Below the pieces are notes generated by a model. It was given only the letters and a program-made list of their open reading frames with translations, made no database searches and was not told the DNA's origin. A program made the translations under genes and the position numbers. This document shows positions 11,236 to 23,204 of a stretch of 64,000 nt of DNA, one piece after another; position 1 is the first letter of the stretch, and each line of letters begins with the position of its first letter. The stretch comes from Icerya purchasi (lineage: Eukaryota; Arthropoda; Insecta; Hemiptera; Monophlebidae), in assembly GCA_039619475.1 (NCBI GenBank), contig CM077115.1, positions 590,327,643-590,391,642 on the forward strand, read 5' to 3'.

Positions 11236-12208
11236 TTTTTTTTTTATGGGTACGCTAAGGAAGAGCAACAGCCCAATAAACCAAGGAATCTAAGTAATAG
11301 CTCAAAATGAGTATAACATATTAGATTTTAATCTAGTGTACGATTGATTGAATGAAAGAAGCTAGAATAGAAACAACGGACAAGGAAGGAAATGAGAGAA
11401 CATAAGAGTCATTGTATGGAGTAGGAAGACCAAAATCCAAAAGCTGAGAATAGAAGAGAGAACGTTCTGAAGGAAGTAAGGAACATTCGAAGAAGACATG
11501 GGGTTGACATCATACAGAAAAAAGGAATGTTTTGGGTGAAGAGGACACCGCGGAGAAGAGATGAGGGGAAAAACGAAAAAGTGTCGAAGGGAGAAAGGTA
11601 TGGCCGAAACGAAGACGACATATGACAGCGATCAGGGGACGACAAAGAAAAGGAAACATGTCAAACCATCTGGTCGAAGAAGGCAAGGGCTGAACGGAAA
11701 GATAAAAGGAATTCGGATTGAAGAAAAGGGAAATCCTTTCATAATGTAATATGGGGAACTGTTTGGGAATATGATTAATATTGTGAGCAGGAAATTTATG
11801 AAGAGGATGTCCATTGGAAGCTCCTGAGCGAGCTAAGAAATGAGCCACCTCATTATCCTCAATTCCAACATGGCCAGAGATCCACAATAGATTTATATAT
11901 TTGGGTAGAACGGAACACGAATAATTTGTGAATTAGATTGCGAATAAGGAAAATGAAAGGTTCAAAAGAGGGCAACGGTAAGGGAGAAGAAATCGTCTGC
12001 AAGACACTTTCAGAGTCAGCTATTAAAAGAAATTTACCCGAGAGGATAGAAGAGGAAGAGATGAAAAGAATTGCATGAAGAATGGCAGCAGATTCAGCAG
12101 TAAATATAGAACAGCGGAAAGGAAGTTTAAAGGATTCAGAGTAATTATGAGAAGGAAAAACAAAGGCGTGTCTTATTTTGGATGTTCGATTTTTCTGTTG
12201 AAAAATCA
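11236..12208 (-). pseudogene. LINE fragment: RNase H, zinc-knuckle region and 3' tail
   Basis: The poly(T) at 11236-11246 is the poly(A) tail of a minus-strand copy. Reading minus, there is RNase H sequence (AESAAILHAILF, IADSESVLQTIS, then WISGHVGIEDNEVAHFLAR) followed by the C-terminal Cys/His region (SSPKTFLF.DVNP). The frame changes repeatedly. The 3' 600 bp are nearly identical to the copy at 47562-48155, pointing to recent activity of this subfamily. Plus-strand frames here are antisense shadows. Confidence 0.8.
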
Positions 12209-12211
12209 TTC

Positions 12212-12420
12212 TTTCATACCGTTTTCTACTAAAATTCGGTGTATCTCTACTCCCGTTATCGGTGCTTCTTGCATTTTCTCGTTTCCTTCTACTTCTGTTA
12301 CTTTTGCCTTCGAATTATTTTTATCCTCTATCTTTAAACGCTTAAGAATATAACTTAATATTATTCTTATTTGCATATTTTGGACTAGTGTCCTCGTCGA
12401 TGAGTTCATTAAAAAAAAAT
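12212..12420 (+). pseudogene. LINE 3' end, + strand
   Basis: Antisense comparison with 12700-12870 shows the same 3' segment (…ATTTTGGACTAGTGTCCTCGTCGATGAG then a run of A at 12411-12419). It is only the terminal 200 bp of a related LINE. Confidence 0.5.
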
Positions 12421-12687
12421 AACATAACTTAATTGTTTCTGATTACCTGCTAGCACAACGCCCGATACCGATAATTTTTATTTTTATAAATTACTGTTTC
12501 CGATGGCTCCATTCAACTGATTTTAATTCTACGGTATTGTCCATTTTTCTCAGGATTTTATAAGTTCATTTTTTCTTTATTCTGAATAAAAGATAAGTTA
12601 CTTTTAAGATCTTTAGTTTTTGTATGGAATGAACCAGTTAGTCGGAATTTTATGATACTGCGCACGTAACCGTTTTTATTCAAAAAG

Positions 12688-14535
12688 TTGTTTTTTTTTT
12701 TATTATTATGGGTTCGTCAACATGGATATTGGCCCAAGAACAATGGAACAGAGGGGCAACAGATACTCAGATCCTTACACGATCAGAGATAGCCGACAGA
12801 AAAGAATCAAGAGTAAGGATAACCGAAGGAGAAGGAAGTGAGAGAATGAATGAAGCACAGTATGGAGTGGGAATACCGATTTGTAAAAGGAAGGAAAAAA
12901 AAAGAAGCTTGTTCAGTTGAAAGCGACAAACAAACGAGCATTATATGATCGGGATCACAAATAAATTGATTGCTGGAGGGGTGCAGTGGATAATAAGGCG
13001 AAGGCACGAAAGAATAACGGAAAGCGAAGAAGGGAGCAAACTATGCCTAAAACGCAGGTGGCAAATCAAAGAGAGGTTAAAGCAGCGCATAGAAGGAACG
13101 TTAAAAAACTATGGGAAACGTGAAAGGGAAGGTTGAATAAACAAGAAAAAGGAGTCCGGGTTGGAGAATAAGGAGACGTAGGAGTTAAATCATAGTCCGG
13201 AATGAGCAGCTGCAGACAAAAAGATAATATTGGAAGCTGAAAAAACAGGAAGAAACCTACCAGAAGAGGAAGATAATCGAACGAATGAGCCAACTAACTT
13301 ATTTCCCTTTTCTAGCATGGCTAGGAATCCAAAAGAAATCCGTTTGGACTAAGTGGAAAAGATCATGAATCAAGAAGCGAATAAGAAGAATGACGTAGTC
13401 GGTTAAGTGAGAAGGGAGAGGAGATGCGATAGCCTAGCACACTTTGAGAATCCGATATGATAAGGAGATTGCGAGAGACAGGTGAGGATCCGATAAAAAG
13501 AAGAACACGCAGAATAGCAGAAGACTCAGCATAAAAGATTGAACAAAAGGAGGGAAGTTTAAAGGACTCGAAGTAATTGAGAGAAGGACAGGAAAAAGCT
13601 GCATCAACACCACTGGGTCCCTTGGAGCCATCAGTGAAGATCGAAAAATGGTTGGGGAAAAAAGAGCTAAGATTCTGTAGAAATTCTGACCTAACAACAT
13701 GATGAAGAATAGGGTTTTGGAAGGAATAGGAGAATAAAAGCAGTTAATAGGATGGACAAATGAGGAAAAATTGAAGGAGAAATAAGGGAGTTTATTGTGA
13801 AAGTAGATATACAGAGAAAACTAGACAAGACACTCAGCGATAAGAGGTATAATAGAGGAGTTTTGTTAGCAGAAAAACGTCAGTTATGTAAGATGAAGGA
13901 ATAAAGGGTAAGAACAAGATGAAATAGGCAACCTTTTGATGAGGAAACGATAACTCAAGAAGGAACGTCAAAGAAAAAGAGGAGGAATGTGACATTCAGC
14001 GTGCAGATCTGGGATAGGGGTAGACTTTCAGGCTCCAAGGCAGAGGCGGAGATACGTATTTTAGACTCGATCGAGCTTAGACAGAAGGGATCTAGAAGAA
14101 TTACCATAAATATAGGTACAGTAATCAAGAACAAAGCGAATAAAAGATTTGTAAAACATAATCAGGATCACAGGATCACCCCTCCAGTCAGAAAGGGATT
14201 TAATGAGGTTAAGCCTTTTGAAAGAGGACACGTATAGACGGTTGATATGGTCATAGAAGGAAAGTCGGCTATTTAGAAAAACACCCAAATAACGAAAGGA
14301 GGAAGCAAGTGGGAATGGGCCACTATTTAAGATGAGGTCGATTGAGGAAGGAATAAAAGGGCGCAGTGTAAATACGACAGTAAATGACTTAGAAGAGGAG
14401 ATGAAAAGATAGATGTCGGATAAGGCGTTTTCTAATGACATTAAGGAGTTTTGAAGTTGGGAGTTATCCTGCGAGATGTTGCGATGAGAGGAATAAATGA
14501 GGATATCGTCTAAAAAGAAAAGAGAAAGTTGTATT
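12688..14535 (-). pseudogene. LINE ORF2 fragment: late RT, RNase H and C-terminal region
   Basis: The largest piece of the Ser-rich LINE family in the window. Reading minus from 14535: a palm/thumb RT segment (LFLDDILIYSS-like, SFRYLGVFLNSRLSFYDHI, RFVLDYCTYIYG), then RNase H (FTDGSKGPS.V, ISDSQSVL), then the C-terminal CPLHPSSNQFICDPDHI block, and poly(T) at 12689-12702 for the poly(A) tail. Many stops and shifts. The YLGVFL motif and the .LDY.TYIYG block are typical of Jockey/R1-group reverse transcriptases. Confidence 0.82.
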
Positions 14536-14656
14536 ATTTGTACTCAAACTAGAACTAGAATAAATTTACCGCCGATGCTATTGCCATTTTTATGTAGATA
14601 TTATTGTACCATTTTTTACCGTACATTTAGCTTTAAAACGTAATATCCGTTGAATA

Positions 14657-15000
14657 CGAGGGTGGTTTAAGAAGTTCTCCGCCTGATCCATAGGTGGCAA
14701 AACTTATGTTGGTACCTGTGTTAGTATAGATTTCATGCGAACTGCAAGCTATTTCCAAGCCAGCAGTTGTCTATAGGTTACCGTTTGAATTAATTGTGTT
14801 GAATGCGAACGAAAATGAAAAAAAAAAATGGATATCGTGCGATGATAAAATTTTTTCTGAAAGAAGGAACTAACCGAAACTCATTCGTTATGTTTGGTAA
14901 CTTTTCCGCTTCAAGGATGAGAGAGAGAATTAGAAAGAAGAGAGATAAATGATGATTTTTTGTAGTAATACTTTGGGAAGAGATTAACATAGGCTTTATC
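14657..15000 (+). mobile_element. mariner-like element, 5' part
   Basis: TA precedes CGAGGGTGGTTTAAGAAGTTC, the start of a well-known mariner inverted-repeat type. A transposase-like N-terminal frame follows (RAMIKFFLKEGT and onward), with stops. No matching 3' inverted repeat was found, so this is a truncated copy. What follows to 15470 (a 70-residue plus-strand frame at 15216-15431) is unassigned. Confidence 0.5.
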
Positions 15001-15799
15001 TGGAAAAGAGAAAAGGTATGCGAAGCTAAACTGTTCTTTTTGAAATGAGAAGCCTCTTAAAAATAGATATTTTCGAATGTCATTTTAATCTCCCTTTACT
15101 TAATCTACATAGGTTAAGATCGATCATATGCACAGTGGGCGCCTTTATGGTTATGGCAGATGGGAGGTTCTTTTAGGTTACTACATTTCGAAGCCGGGAG
15201 AATCAGAAACATATATTGGAAGAATTATGGCAGTGTTTTGTGATGTGTCCAAAAAGAAAATATTTTGAATATTGCGTGGGTAAATGGGCATTAAAAGAAA
15301 CAGAAAAACGCTTTTCGTATGTAGAGATGAACTCAGTAAGGGTAGTGTTACAAAATTTGAGCTCGACAGAGCTAGTAGAAATTTTAGTACTGTCAGATGA
15401 GCGATATATAGTCACCGGACCGAGGCATTAAGGATTGGCGACTGATGCCTTCAGAAATTTTATTCTCGGGAAAGGACGGATGAATACCTAAAATAGTGCC
15501 TATTTTAAACAGTACAATATTAAAAATGTATCCTTGGATATTGTGGGATGCGAAAAAATGAGGATGGGCTAGAAAAGAGTCAAGTGACCGAAGGAAATTT
15601 AATTGATGCTTACCTTGAAGAGCAATGTCGTAAGTGAAAAGGAAACAGAGTTGACTAGCCTGACAAGGGCTAATGGATGAAGCTTTAAAGGTTTTTTTTT
15701 GCAGGAGCAACTTTCCATGTGAATAGTGAAAGAATCTGGCTGATAGGAGGCAAACAAGTTTTCTTTATTGTTGCTGTTGCTGTTAAATTTATTCATTTA

Positions 15800-16155
15800 T
15801 AGTGCCATACTTAATTCCTGAGCGTCAACGATTACCTATTAGTACATTAGGTATAGTGTCCGAGGTAATTGTTATATGTAGTACGAATATGTACACATGC
15901 GAGACTACATTCGGAACTGGTATTGTGAAGATTTGATTTATCGATATGCAAATGCAATCCCCCCTGTGTGTCTGCTGCTGTGTATTACCTAGCGCGCATA
16001 TGATGGTATGCATGTTTGCCATTACCTTCCAGATGACTATTAGTGAGTATTTTAATTTCATTTTTCGTAATAATTTCTGTCGTCGCCCGGGATCCAACCC
16101 GAGACTTTCGTAACGAAAGTCAAGCGCTCTAGTGACTAGGCTATCGCGACGACTA
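15800..16155 (-). repeat. tRNA-derived SINE or tRNA pseudogene with 3' body
   Basis: Read on the minus strand from 16155, GTCGTCG opens an acceptor-like stem closed by CGACGAC. A box-A-like TAGCCTAGTCAC and a box-B-like GGGTTGGATCC lie inside, and an extended perfect hairpin GACTTTCG-TTA-CGAAAGTC replaces a normal anticodon arm. A functional tRNA would not have that arm or the shortened box B, so I call it tRNA-derived. An unrelated body of about 270 bp follows downstream to 15800. Confidence 0.55.
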
Positions 16156-16159
16156 CTGT

Positions 16160-17780
16160 TATTGTTACTTTGCCTTTAAAATTAAAATTTTTTCTTTATT
16201 TCTTTATTTTGTTACGAAAAAAGTTAATTTCTTATCTACTTCTCATTTAATATAGACTTTTGTTTCATACGTATATTATTTTTCATTTCGCATTGTTAAT
16301 GTACATCTAAATTATAAGTTTCATTTGCATATGAATATTTTTCTGTTTTTTTTTTTTTTTTTGCAGGAACATGATATATTTCTATATACATATGAGTATG
16401 TATCCAATTTTAATTCAGTTTTATATTTCGTAAATTTATATTCTTTTTTTTTACTGACTTGTGAAAAATTTTTTGTATATACGCTTGGCTACGCCTCGTA
16501 CAATATTGCGTATTTTGCAGTCATAAATTTTGTAATAAAAATAATAATAATAAAGATGATTTGATATGATTTGATTTCATTTGATTAGATTATTATTATT
16601 TTTGTTGTTATTATTATCATTATTGTTGTTATTATAGTTTTTATTATTATTATTATATTTAGTAAATACCAATAAAATTTGATTTGATTTGATTTGATTA
16701 TTATTATTACTGTTATTATGATTATTCTTGGAATTATTATATTATTATTATTATTTATAATTTTATTCTTCTCACTACTGTTATTTTTTTTTTTTTTATT
16801 ATTACTTTATTTCTACTTTACATTTTGCTGTTGATTTATATTGCGCTATCAGTGGTGGATGTGTGATTAGATTTATATGTATATCATAAGCAATCTTGTA
16901 AACATAAGCCTATATTATTATTTAAATCCATTTGTTTACTTTAAGTTATTGAATAATATTACGTTGGTTCATGTGCGTATACTTCTAAGTTCGCTTGTTA
17001 CGAATGAATGCCGTTTCTTTATAGGTTTATTATGTATCATCTACATACTTATAATAATACACGTTCATTATTAGAATTAACTAATGCATTACTATAATTT
17101 ATTATTTATTAATATTAATTTGTATTATTCGGGGTTTAGACGAGCTGAATGTGGCAGTTGGAGTAAATGTTTTGAAATAATTGTATAATTACTTTAATAT
17201 CGTTATAATTCAATTATAAGTATCAGATGTAGCTCTGTGAATGTATGGATGCGTATTTGAATAAGAATCATTTTGTATAATGTGAGTTTTAAAAATTTCG
17301 ATTTGATATATAAAACGCATAATGAATGTAAATATTATCCATTCATATTATAAATATAAGTCACCGATATTTTAATTTTTTACTTATTTTTATAATGAAA
17401 ACATAATGAAATCTATAAGCAATGGTCGTGAAGTAGAATTTACATGAAATTTAAATTTAATAATTCAATTTATTTCAATAGACTCTGCAATATTTATTGC
17501 GCATTACATTATAAGGATAAACGAGGAAGAAATCGAAAATGTGAAAAACTGTATGTACTTAGGTCAGATACAATAAACAAGCAACTTATAACACAAACGA
17601 AAATAAAGAGAAGAATAGTACACTATCATGGGTAGCGTTTAGAAAATTAAAAAACCTATTTTAAAACCAAAAAATACCGATTAACTTGAAGAGTGAGCTG
17701 AACAATCAATACATACCACCAGAGTTCTCTAACATGTCGATCCCAAACTGGGCAATTTGCAAAAACGATTTTAGGGAAAA
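16160..17780. repeat. AT-rich tract with ATT and TTTGA microsatellites
   Basis: Contains TTTGA/GATTT pentamer runs at about 16560-16590 and 16676-16700, plus long ATT/TTA trinucleotide stretches from 16590 to 16800. No gene recognised to 17780. Confidence 0.6.
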
Positions 17781-17789
17781 TGAAAAAAA

Positions 17790-18141
17790 CCCAAGTAACG
17801 CAGGAAAGAATAATGCTAAACATAAGACGTACAGATCGAATACGTAATACAAAGAGATACGAGAGGAAAGTAAACTGAACAATGTGGTAGATGAAATGGC
17901 CAGGTTGAAGTGGAGTTGGGCAGGTCATGTGACCTGAGAAAATGACCACAGGTGGACAAAGCGTGTTCTACAATGGTGGCCTATGATCAGAGAACAGTTA
18001 AAAGGAAGGCCGTTAACCCGCTGGGAGGACGATCTAATTAGAACCGCCGGCGAGAAGAATTGGATTAGGAAGGCGCAAGACCAGAACGAGTGGAAGAAGC
18101 TCGAGAAAACCAACGTCAAGCAGTGGACTACTGATGTGTAG
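17790..18141 (+). pseudogene. RTE-type LINE ORF2 C-terminal tail
   Basis: Plus-strand frames carry NIRRTDRIRNTK, LKWSWAGHV, DHRWTKRVLQWWP, GRPLTRWEDDL, WIRKAQDQNEWKKLE and QWTTDV. That order (DRIRN...KW.WAGH..R...DNRW...VL.W.P...GRP..RW.DD...W...AQDR..W) is the well-known C-terminus of arthropod RTE/craTEN-like endonuclease-reverse transcriptases. The frame shifts several times upstream. It ends with a stop at about 18140. Confidence 0.82.
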
Positions 18142-18844
18142 GCTAAATCGTAAATTGTACATTGCACAATAATCCGTATTGTGTAATAACAATCTTCAAT
18201 GCTCGCATAGTATTATGTGATGTAAATTTAATATACATATACTCGTATGGGTTAAAAATCGCACAAACTTATTGAAAGTAAAATTGAATTGAATTAAAAT
18301 TAGTATTACTATCATTGCTGGTAATATCACTTTCGGCTAGACGTAACTCTTTCGATGACGAAGATGACGATGGAGAAGGGGATTGGAAGGTTTGCGCTTT
18401 GTTAAAATGTTTACCTCCGCTAGGTTAAGCTAAAGGTTACTGATGGAAAGTATATTGCCAGCAGGGACCATTAGACGAGTTCATCTAACTACCAATAAAT
18501 AGGGAAAAAATTTAAAAAAATAAATAAAAAGAAAAAGAAGCGAAAATAAAACTTCAATAACACATCTGCTACCTGACGGAAGTACAAATTAGCTAAGATC
18601 AATCACAATCGAATATAAGAATGAGCGTGTAAAGTCGGCTAGATAATAACACGGTGAACGGTCTCGCGAAATTATTTGCTACAACAATCGATGACATCGA
18701 GCAGCGATTAAGAACTGATAAGTTGTTAATGCGAGAGAACAAAAACTATCGACTGCCTACTTGATCAGGAACCTTCCTAACCGAAGTTGTTAAAATAAAT
18801 GAACAAGTAAACCATATACACGCACACACACATATATACACATA

Positions 18845-18990
18845 TCTATATATACATATATATAAAAGCGAAAATCGGGAAATATTTGAAAGACACTAAA
18901 TACAATTCCAGATAAAACAAACATTTTTTTATGAATTTCCAAGTACAGATTTAAATAAGCATTAAAACATAGCCGTGGGACACAGCTAGT
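18845..18990 (+). mobile_element. Mini-Helitron
   Basis: Starts TCTATATATACATATATATAAAAGCG and ends GCCGTGGGACACAGCTAGT (CTRRT). At about 146 bp it is a minimal non-autonomous copy with no coding sequence. The 3' flank is A rather than the usual T, which weakens the boundary call. Confidence 0.5.
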
Positions 18991-18994
18991 ATAT

Positions 18995-20940
18995 ATATAA
19001 ATATAATGACTGTGTCATTCTTATACCAGGGTAATGTAAAAATCCTGTAACGAAATGTGGAAAATTTTTGCATCACGCCTATAAGTTATTGATTCCGTTT
19101 TGTTAACATTAGAAAAATTATAGAAGACTAGTATCTGATGGTTCAGCTCATTACGGCAAGATCCGAGGAGTTGAGATTATATACATACACATTTATATTG
19201 ATACGGATTCGGTATTTGTGGCGCCATCTTTCGACGATGTCCGGCTAGAAATTACGTATAATTATTTGATTACACTTATTTAATTTTTTGTTCCCTAGAT
19301 GTCGTTGAATTTCATTTATCAGCCAAAGTTCGAAGGTACTTGCAGGGCCAGAGATAGTATTTCCCAAGTGTTCGATCGAACTTTTGGTCGGTCATGCATC
19401 TGGCGGTGTAGTTGTCTTACTGTACATGAGGTCGGTACTGAAAGCAATGCTTTACTTACCACACGTGTGCGTGTCGTTGCGACACATACCGATTTTGCAG
19501 TAGAGTGACGAGAAATACCGCAAATTGCGTAATTTTAACGCCGGAGTAAAGCGCGGTCTGGCTGTAATTGTCAGATATATAGAGATTTTTCTGTGTAAGA
19601 ACGAAGGTAATTCTAGTGGCGAACGACTTTTAAAATTGTTCTCTGCCCTGTTGTAATATAAATATCGAAAATCGGTCGCGATTGGTCGTTGTTAATTATC
19701 CGTCACAGTTATTATTCTAGTTAAGCTGCGATACGCATTATAGATAAATTTCGTTAGCCGTTTCTTTAAATACAATTTCAGAATCTAGTTAAAATTTTCG
19801 GAAATTGACCCGTGTTTGTTGTATAATTTCGGTATTTCTCTCATTTTCTAGTTTCTGAGAGTTTTTCAAATAAAACATAATTCATAAAAATCGAGTTTTC
19901 TTAACCACAGAAGTGGTCAGGTTTATCTGACGAATTTAATTTAATTTTGAACACTGAGTCAATCACGATGTGAAGAAATTCCATGATTCCAAGTCTCTTT
20001 ATTCATATTTTATATTTCCCGTGATGAATACATAGGTAAAATTTCAAAGATCAAAGAAAAAAAAACAAGGCCCAACGCTCACCGTCGAAACAACAGAAAT
20101 AGAAAACTGAAATTCATATAAATATATATATACATGTATACATAATCCCTTTTTCTAGGAAACAGAACTGTAATTCAAAACGTTTTTACGAAATTATTAA
20201 GGGAAATTAACGCAGCCAGTTTCTTTTCATCCCTACAATCAGGGCATGATTCGAAAAATGATGATTAAAATTATTAAATTATGATAGGAAAAAAAAAAAC
20301 GTATTTGTAAGTTGTTAATAAGTAATTACCGCATATGTACACTATACACGCGTTTAAATAATTTTTCGTATTATCATACTCGTACGTTTTCTCGCGAATA
20401 ACTATTTACACACGGTAATATATAAGTTTTTATAATACATATTTACAAGTTAATGTATTATGGTTAAAAAAAAAAAAAAATGTGCTATTGTTAAAAGCAA
20501 TTATCAGAAAGCCCATTATTTTTTATAAACTTTATAAATTATATTCCTGAATTAATATGAGCACAGGAATAGAGTTGTTTACGCTTTTAAGACGTTATCG
20601 ACTGCGCTAAATCAAAATGAATCTACATCTGAGCAGTTATCTCAAAAGAACCGGCAAATTACGATAACACATCCGAAATGATGAATGAACTTTTAACACT
20701 AATTAGGGCGACCCATTTCAGAACCTTTACAGCACAGCAAAAGACTCTAATTTAGACTTGGTCGAACGTTGGAAATCCAGTGCATGAAGGAAGTTCAATT
20801 GAGATCGGATGCTCAAATGTATTCACGCACCAATCGTTCACATTTCTCCTTTTTACCCCTATTTACCCCTATTTACAAAACAGTTCACCAAACAAAGCAA
20901 TATATTATGAGAAAGAAAATGTATATAAAGAGGAACATCA
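18995..20940. other. Intron or flank below exon H, no gene recognised
   Basis: Moderately mixed base composition at 19290-19510, including a 69-codon plus-strand frame without recognisable domains. No metalloprotease exon was found here on the minus strand. Confidence 0.4.
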
Positions 20941-20945
20941 CGTAC

Positions 20946-20998
20946 CGGCCGTTCCTTTAGTACAACGGCCACCTTTGCGTCTGCGGCACATATCGTAC
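20946..20998 (-). CDS. Metalloprotease exon H: Cys loop before the zinc site
   Basis: 53-nt exon, acceptor TTGCACACAG, donor GCCG|GTACGT; phase 2 in, phase 1 out. The first base completes Lys, then it encodes YDMCRRRKGGRCTKGTA plus the first base of the next codon, probably Gly. In related proteases K(L/Y)D(L/M)C....(N).C..GTAG is followed by a Gly/Ala/Tyr-rich loop and then the HExxHxxGxxH zinc site. That following exon was not found below 20946. The exon is short, but its phase and sense match exon G exactly. Confidence 0.87.
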
Positions 20999-21724
20999 CT
21001 GTGTGCAAGAATAATAATAACATATCATTTGTATGCGCTTTCAAAAGTATTTCGGTAGTAATTTTTATCGCGTTATTTTTCGAATAATAGTAAAAAAAAA
21101 ACTTACTTTCTTCACGAAAAAGTTTAAGAACTTAATTAAAAATGCGCCGATTAAGTAAATGCGTGAAAAGTAAAATAACGACGCTTAAAGGTTTTGTGCC
21201 TTTTGGTTTTGCATTAATTGTATAACGACTTAAATATTTCATTCAGGTTACCTAAAGTAAAAGCGGGCGATAAAGTGAAAATGTATAAACTGTTACTTAA
21301 AACCAGGGAAAAATTCGAATAATTGAAATTTGGAAAAATAAAAAAGCTATAGAAAAAATCAAACGGAATAATAATAATAGTAATAAAGGGCAACCTACGA
21401 GTATTTTTTAAACAATTCACACATCCCGAAAATTGGTAAAATGAAATGAAATTAATTTTTGCTGCCCCTAGGAAAAATGTACGAATCTAGTTTCCTTGTA
21501 TAAAAATTCCTTCGTACGTAGATTACATTTCGTAAAAACAATTAAAGCTATTATCAAATTTTATACAAATAATAGAAAAAAAAATAAATATATATATATA
21601 TATATATAAACAAAAACGTTTTACTGCAAGTTGAAAAAATGTAGAAAAAAAAAAGCTGTCAGCCAGTATGACAATTTTATTGAAACCTATTTTCATTAGT
21701 AATTTTATATACTATCTATCTATT

Positions 21725-22338
21725 CGGGGGCGGATCCAGAAGGACATTGGTGAGGGGGATATATTTACGTAAAATCTGTAGGTAGTAGATTTAAGAAATA
21801 TCCCTTTTTTCATAAAGAAAATCAAATAGCGACCTTTTTATAGATGTTTAAAAATGTTTTAAAAATACATAAAACTCTTGTTTTATTTTTAGTTATGAAA
21901 AAAATAAAACGAAATTATAAAATTATACCTTAAATATGGTAGTTTAGAAATAGTAAGATAGTATTTTTATTAGACACTTTATTTTTATTTTTGTTAGTAA
22001 TCCGATCCGAATTCTCTTTGTCCCCATGGGGAAGTTTAAATATATATATATATATTTCTCGTTGAACTATTTTTAATTAAAATTACAAAATAAATAAAAA
22101 TAGCGAGAGATCGATGATACATACATTTAAAATAGAATAAAAAAGGGAACATTAATAGTTTTACTAGAAAATAGTATTAAATATTAATTATTAAAATCCA
22201 TAGGTGTAAAATTCATACAAATCTTTTATAGCATAAATTAAGTTTCTCTCTTATAATAAATTTTTTTATAGAGGCTTCGGTTCTTTTTTGGCGAGAGGAA
22301 ATGTCCCCTATTCTCCCCCCCCGGTGGATCCGCCACTG
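21725..22338. mobile_element. MITE with GGATCC-containing inverted repeats, copy 1
   Basis: The left end CGGGGGCGGATCCA and the right end, reversed, CAGTGGCGGATCCA agree at 11 of 14 bases. CAGTGGCGGATCCA is a terminal sequence typical of hAT-type non-autonomous elements. Flanks (TATCTATT / ATCTATCT) are suggestive of an 8-bp duplication but not exact. The interior is A+T rich and shared with a second copy at 55093-55691. No coding sequence. Confidence 0.65.
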
Positions 22339-22344
22339 ATCTAT

Positions 22345-23055
22345 CTATATATATACATATTTAAATAGCTGCAAGTGTATCATAAAAAACTTTTCGTTAA
22401 AAGTAAAAAAAATATCCATTATGGAATATACATCAGTATAACAATTATATTGACGTAGCTTTTTAAATAGCAATATTACATATATATTCAAATAACAGCG
22501 AGAGTATTGATTGAAATATGAAAGTATGAAATGTTTAATTCCATTGAAAAGTTAAGCGGGCATAATTAAAAATACAATATGTGATACCAAATATGTATTT
22601 AAATGTATCATATAAATTCCATTAACGATGTGCGAAAGTTTTGGAGTTCAAATATTAGAGCATAATTTTCAAAAAATTTTCATTTGATAATTTTCAAAAA
22701 ATTTTCGTTTTGAAAATATTAGCTTTCAAAAAAGAAAAAATTTATAACGTTTAAAATAAATCTATTCACGCTTGAATTGATACAGCACGATGTTAAATAA
22801 TACGATATTATTAGTCGAGTATATTCCTAATAAGAACTATTTTGGTTCATTTCGAGATAACGATTGAAAATTATCATTCGCCGCCATCTAGTTTCCTCCT
22901 TTGGGGGTATATTGGGTACGACGATTTGGAAGTATTAAAATAAACGTTGTCGTGAACTTTCGTTCGAATTGTCGTTTGTTTTGCATAACGAAATTTCTGT
23001 AATATTATAGATATTAAATTTTGCATAGATTATTTTTCATTAAAATAATAAACTT
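22345..23055. other. Intron sequence
   Basis: AT-rich intron; near-repeat 'ataattttcaaaaaattttc' at about 22662-22710. Nothing else seen. Confidence 0.4.
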
Positions 23056-23057
23056 AC

Positions 23058-23200
23058 TTTGTTACTGCAACAGCTATATCGTAGACTGGTAATCGTCGTT
23101 CACGGAATAGATATTTGCCCATGTCAGTTAGAGCTGCAGCTGAATCAACCGCATCACGCCCTACTCGATTACGTTCTAAGTACGGTGTGGCGTCTCGTCC
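23058..23200 (-). CDS. Metalloprotease exon G: catalytic domain
   Basis: 143-nt exon, acceptor AATTTTTCAG, donor ACAAA|GTAAGT; phase 0 in, phase 2 out. It encodes GRDATPYLERNRVGRDAVDS, then AAALTDMGKYLFRERRLPVY and DIAVAVT, leaving two bases of a Lys codon. In this enzyme group the segment DATPYLxxN...D(S)..AL..MG.Y(L/F)...R.(L/F)P.YDIA(V) leads directly to the disulfide-bonded loop just before the zinc site. Intron 5' to it holds LINE remnants at 25.9-26.7 kb. G+C is visibly higher than in flanking intron. Confidence 0.93.
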
Positions 23201-23204
23201 CTGA

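Noticed and set aside
11561..11749. Lys/Arg-rich plus-strand frames at 11561, 12945, 13989, 36772 and 47858
   Set aside because: They are antisense shadows of Ser/Leu-rich LINE coding sequence or run through RTE tail sequence.
15216..15431. 71-codon plus-strand frame with moderately complex protein sequence
   Set aside because: I do not recognise any domain; possibly a decayed transposon ORF, too little to call a gene.
19299..19508. 69-codon plus-strand frame containing VHEVGTE, resembling a zinc-protease HEVGH motif
   Set aside because: It is on the opposite strand from the protease gene, lacks the second His (HEVGT instead of HEVGH) and has no surrounding reprolysin sequence; treated as chance.
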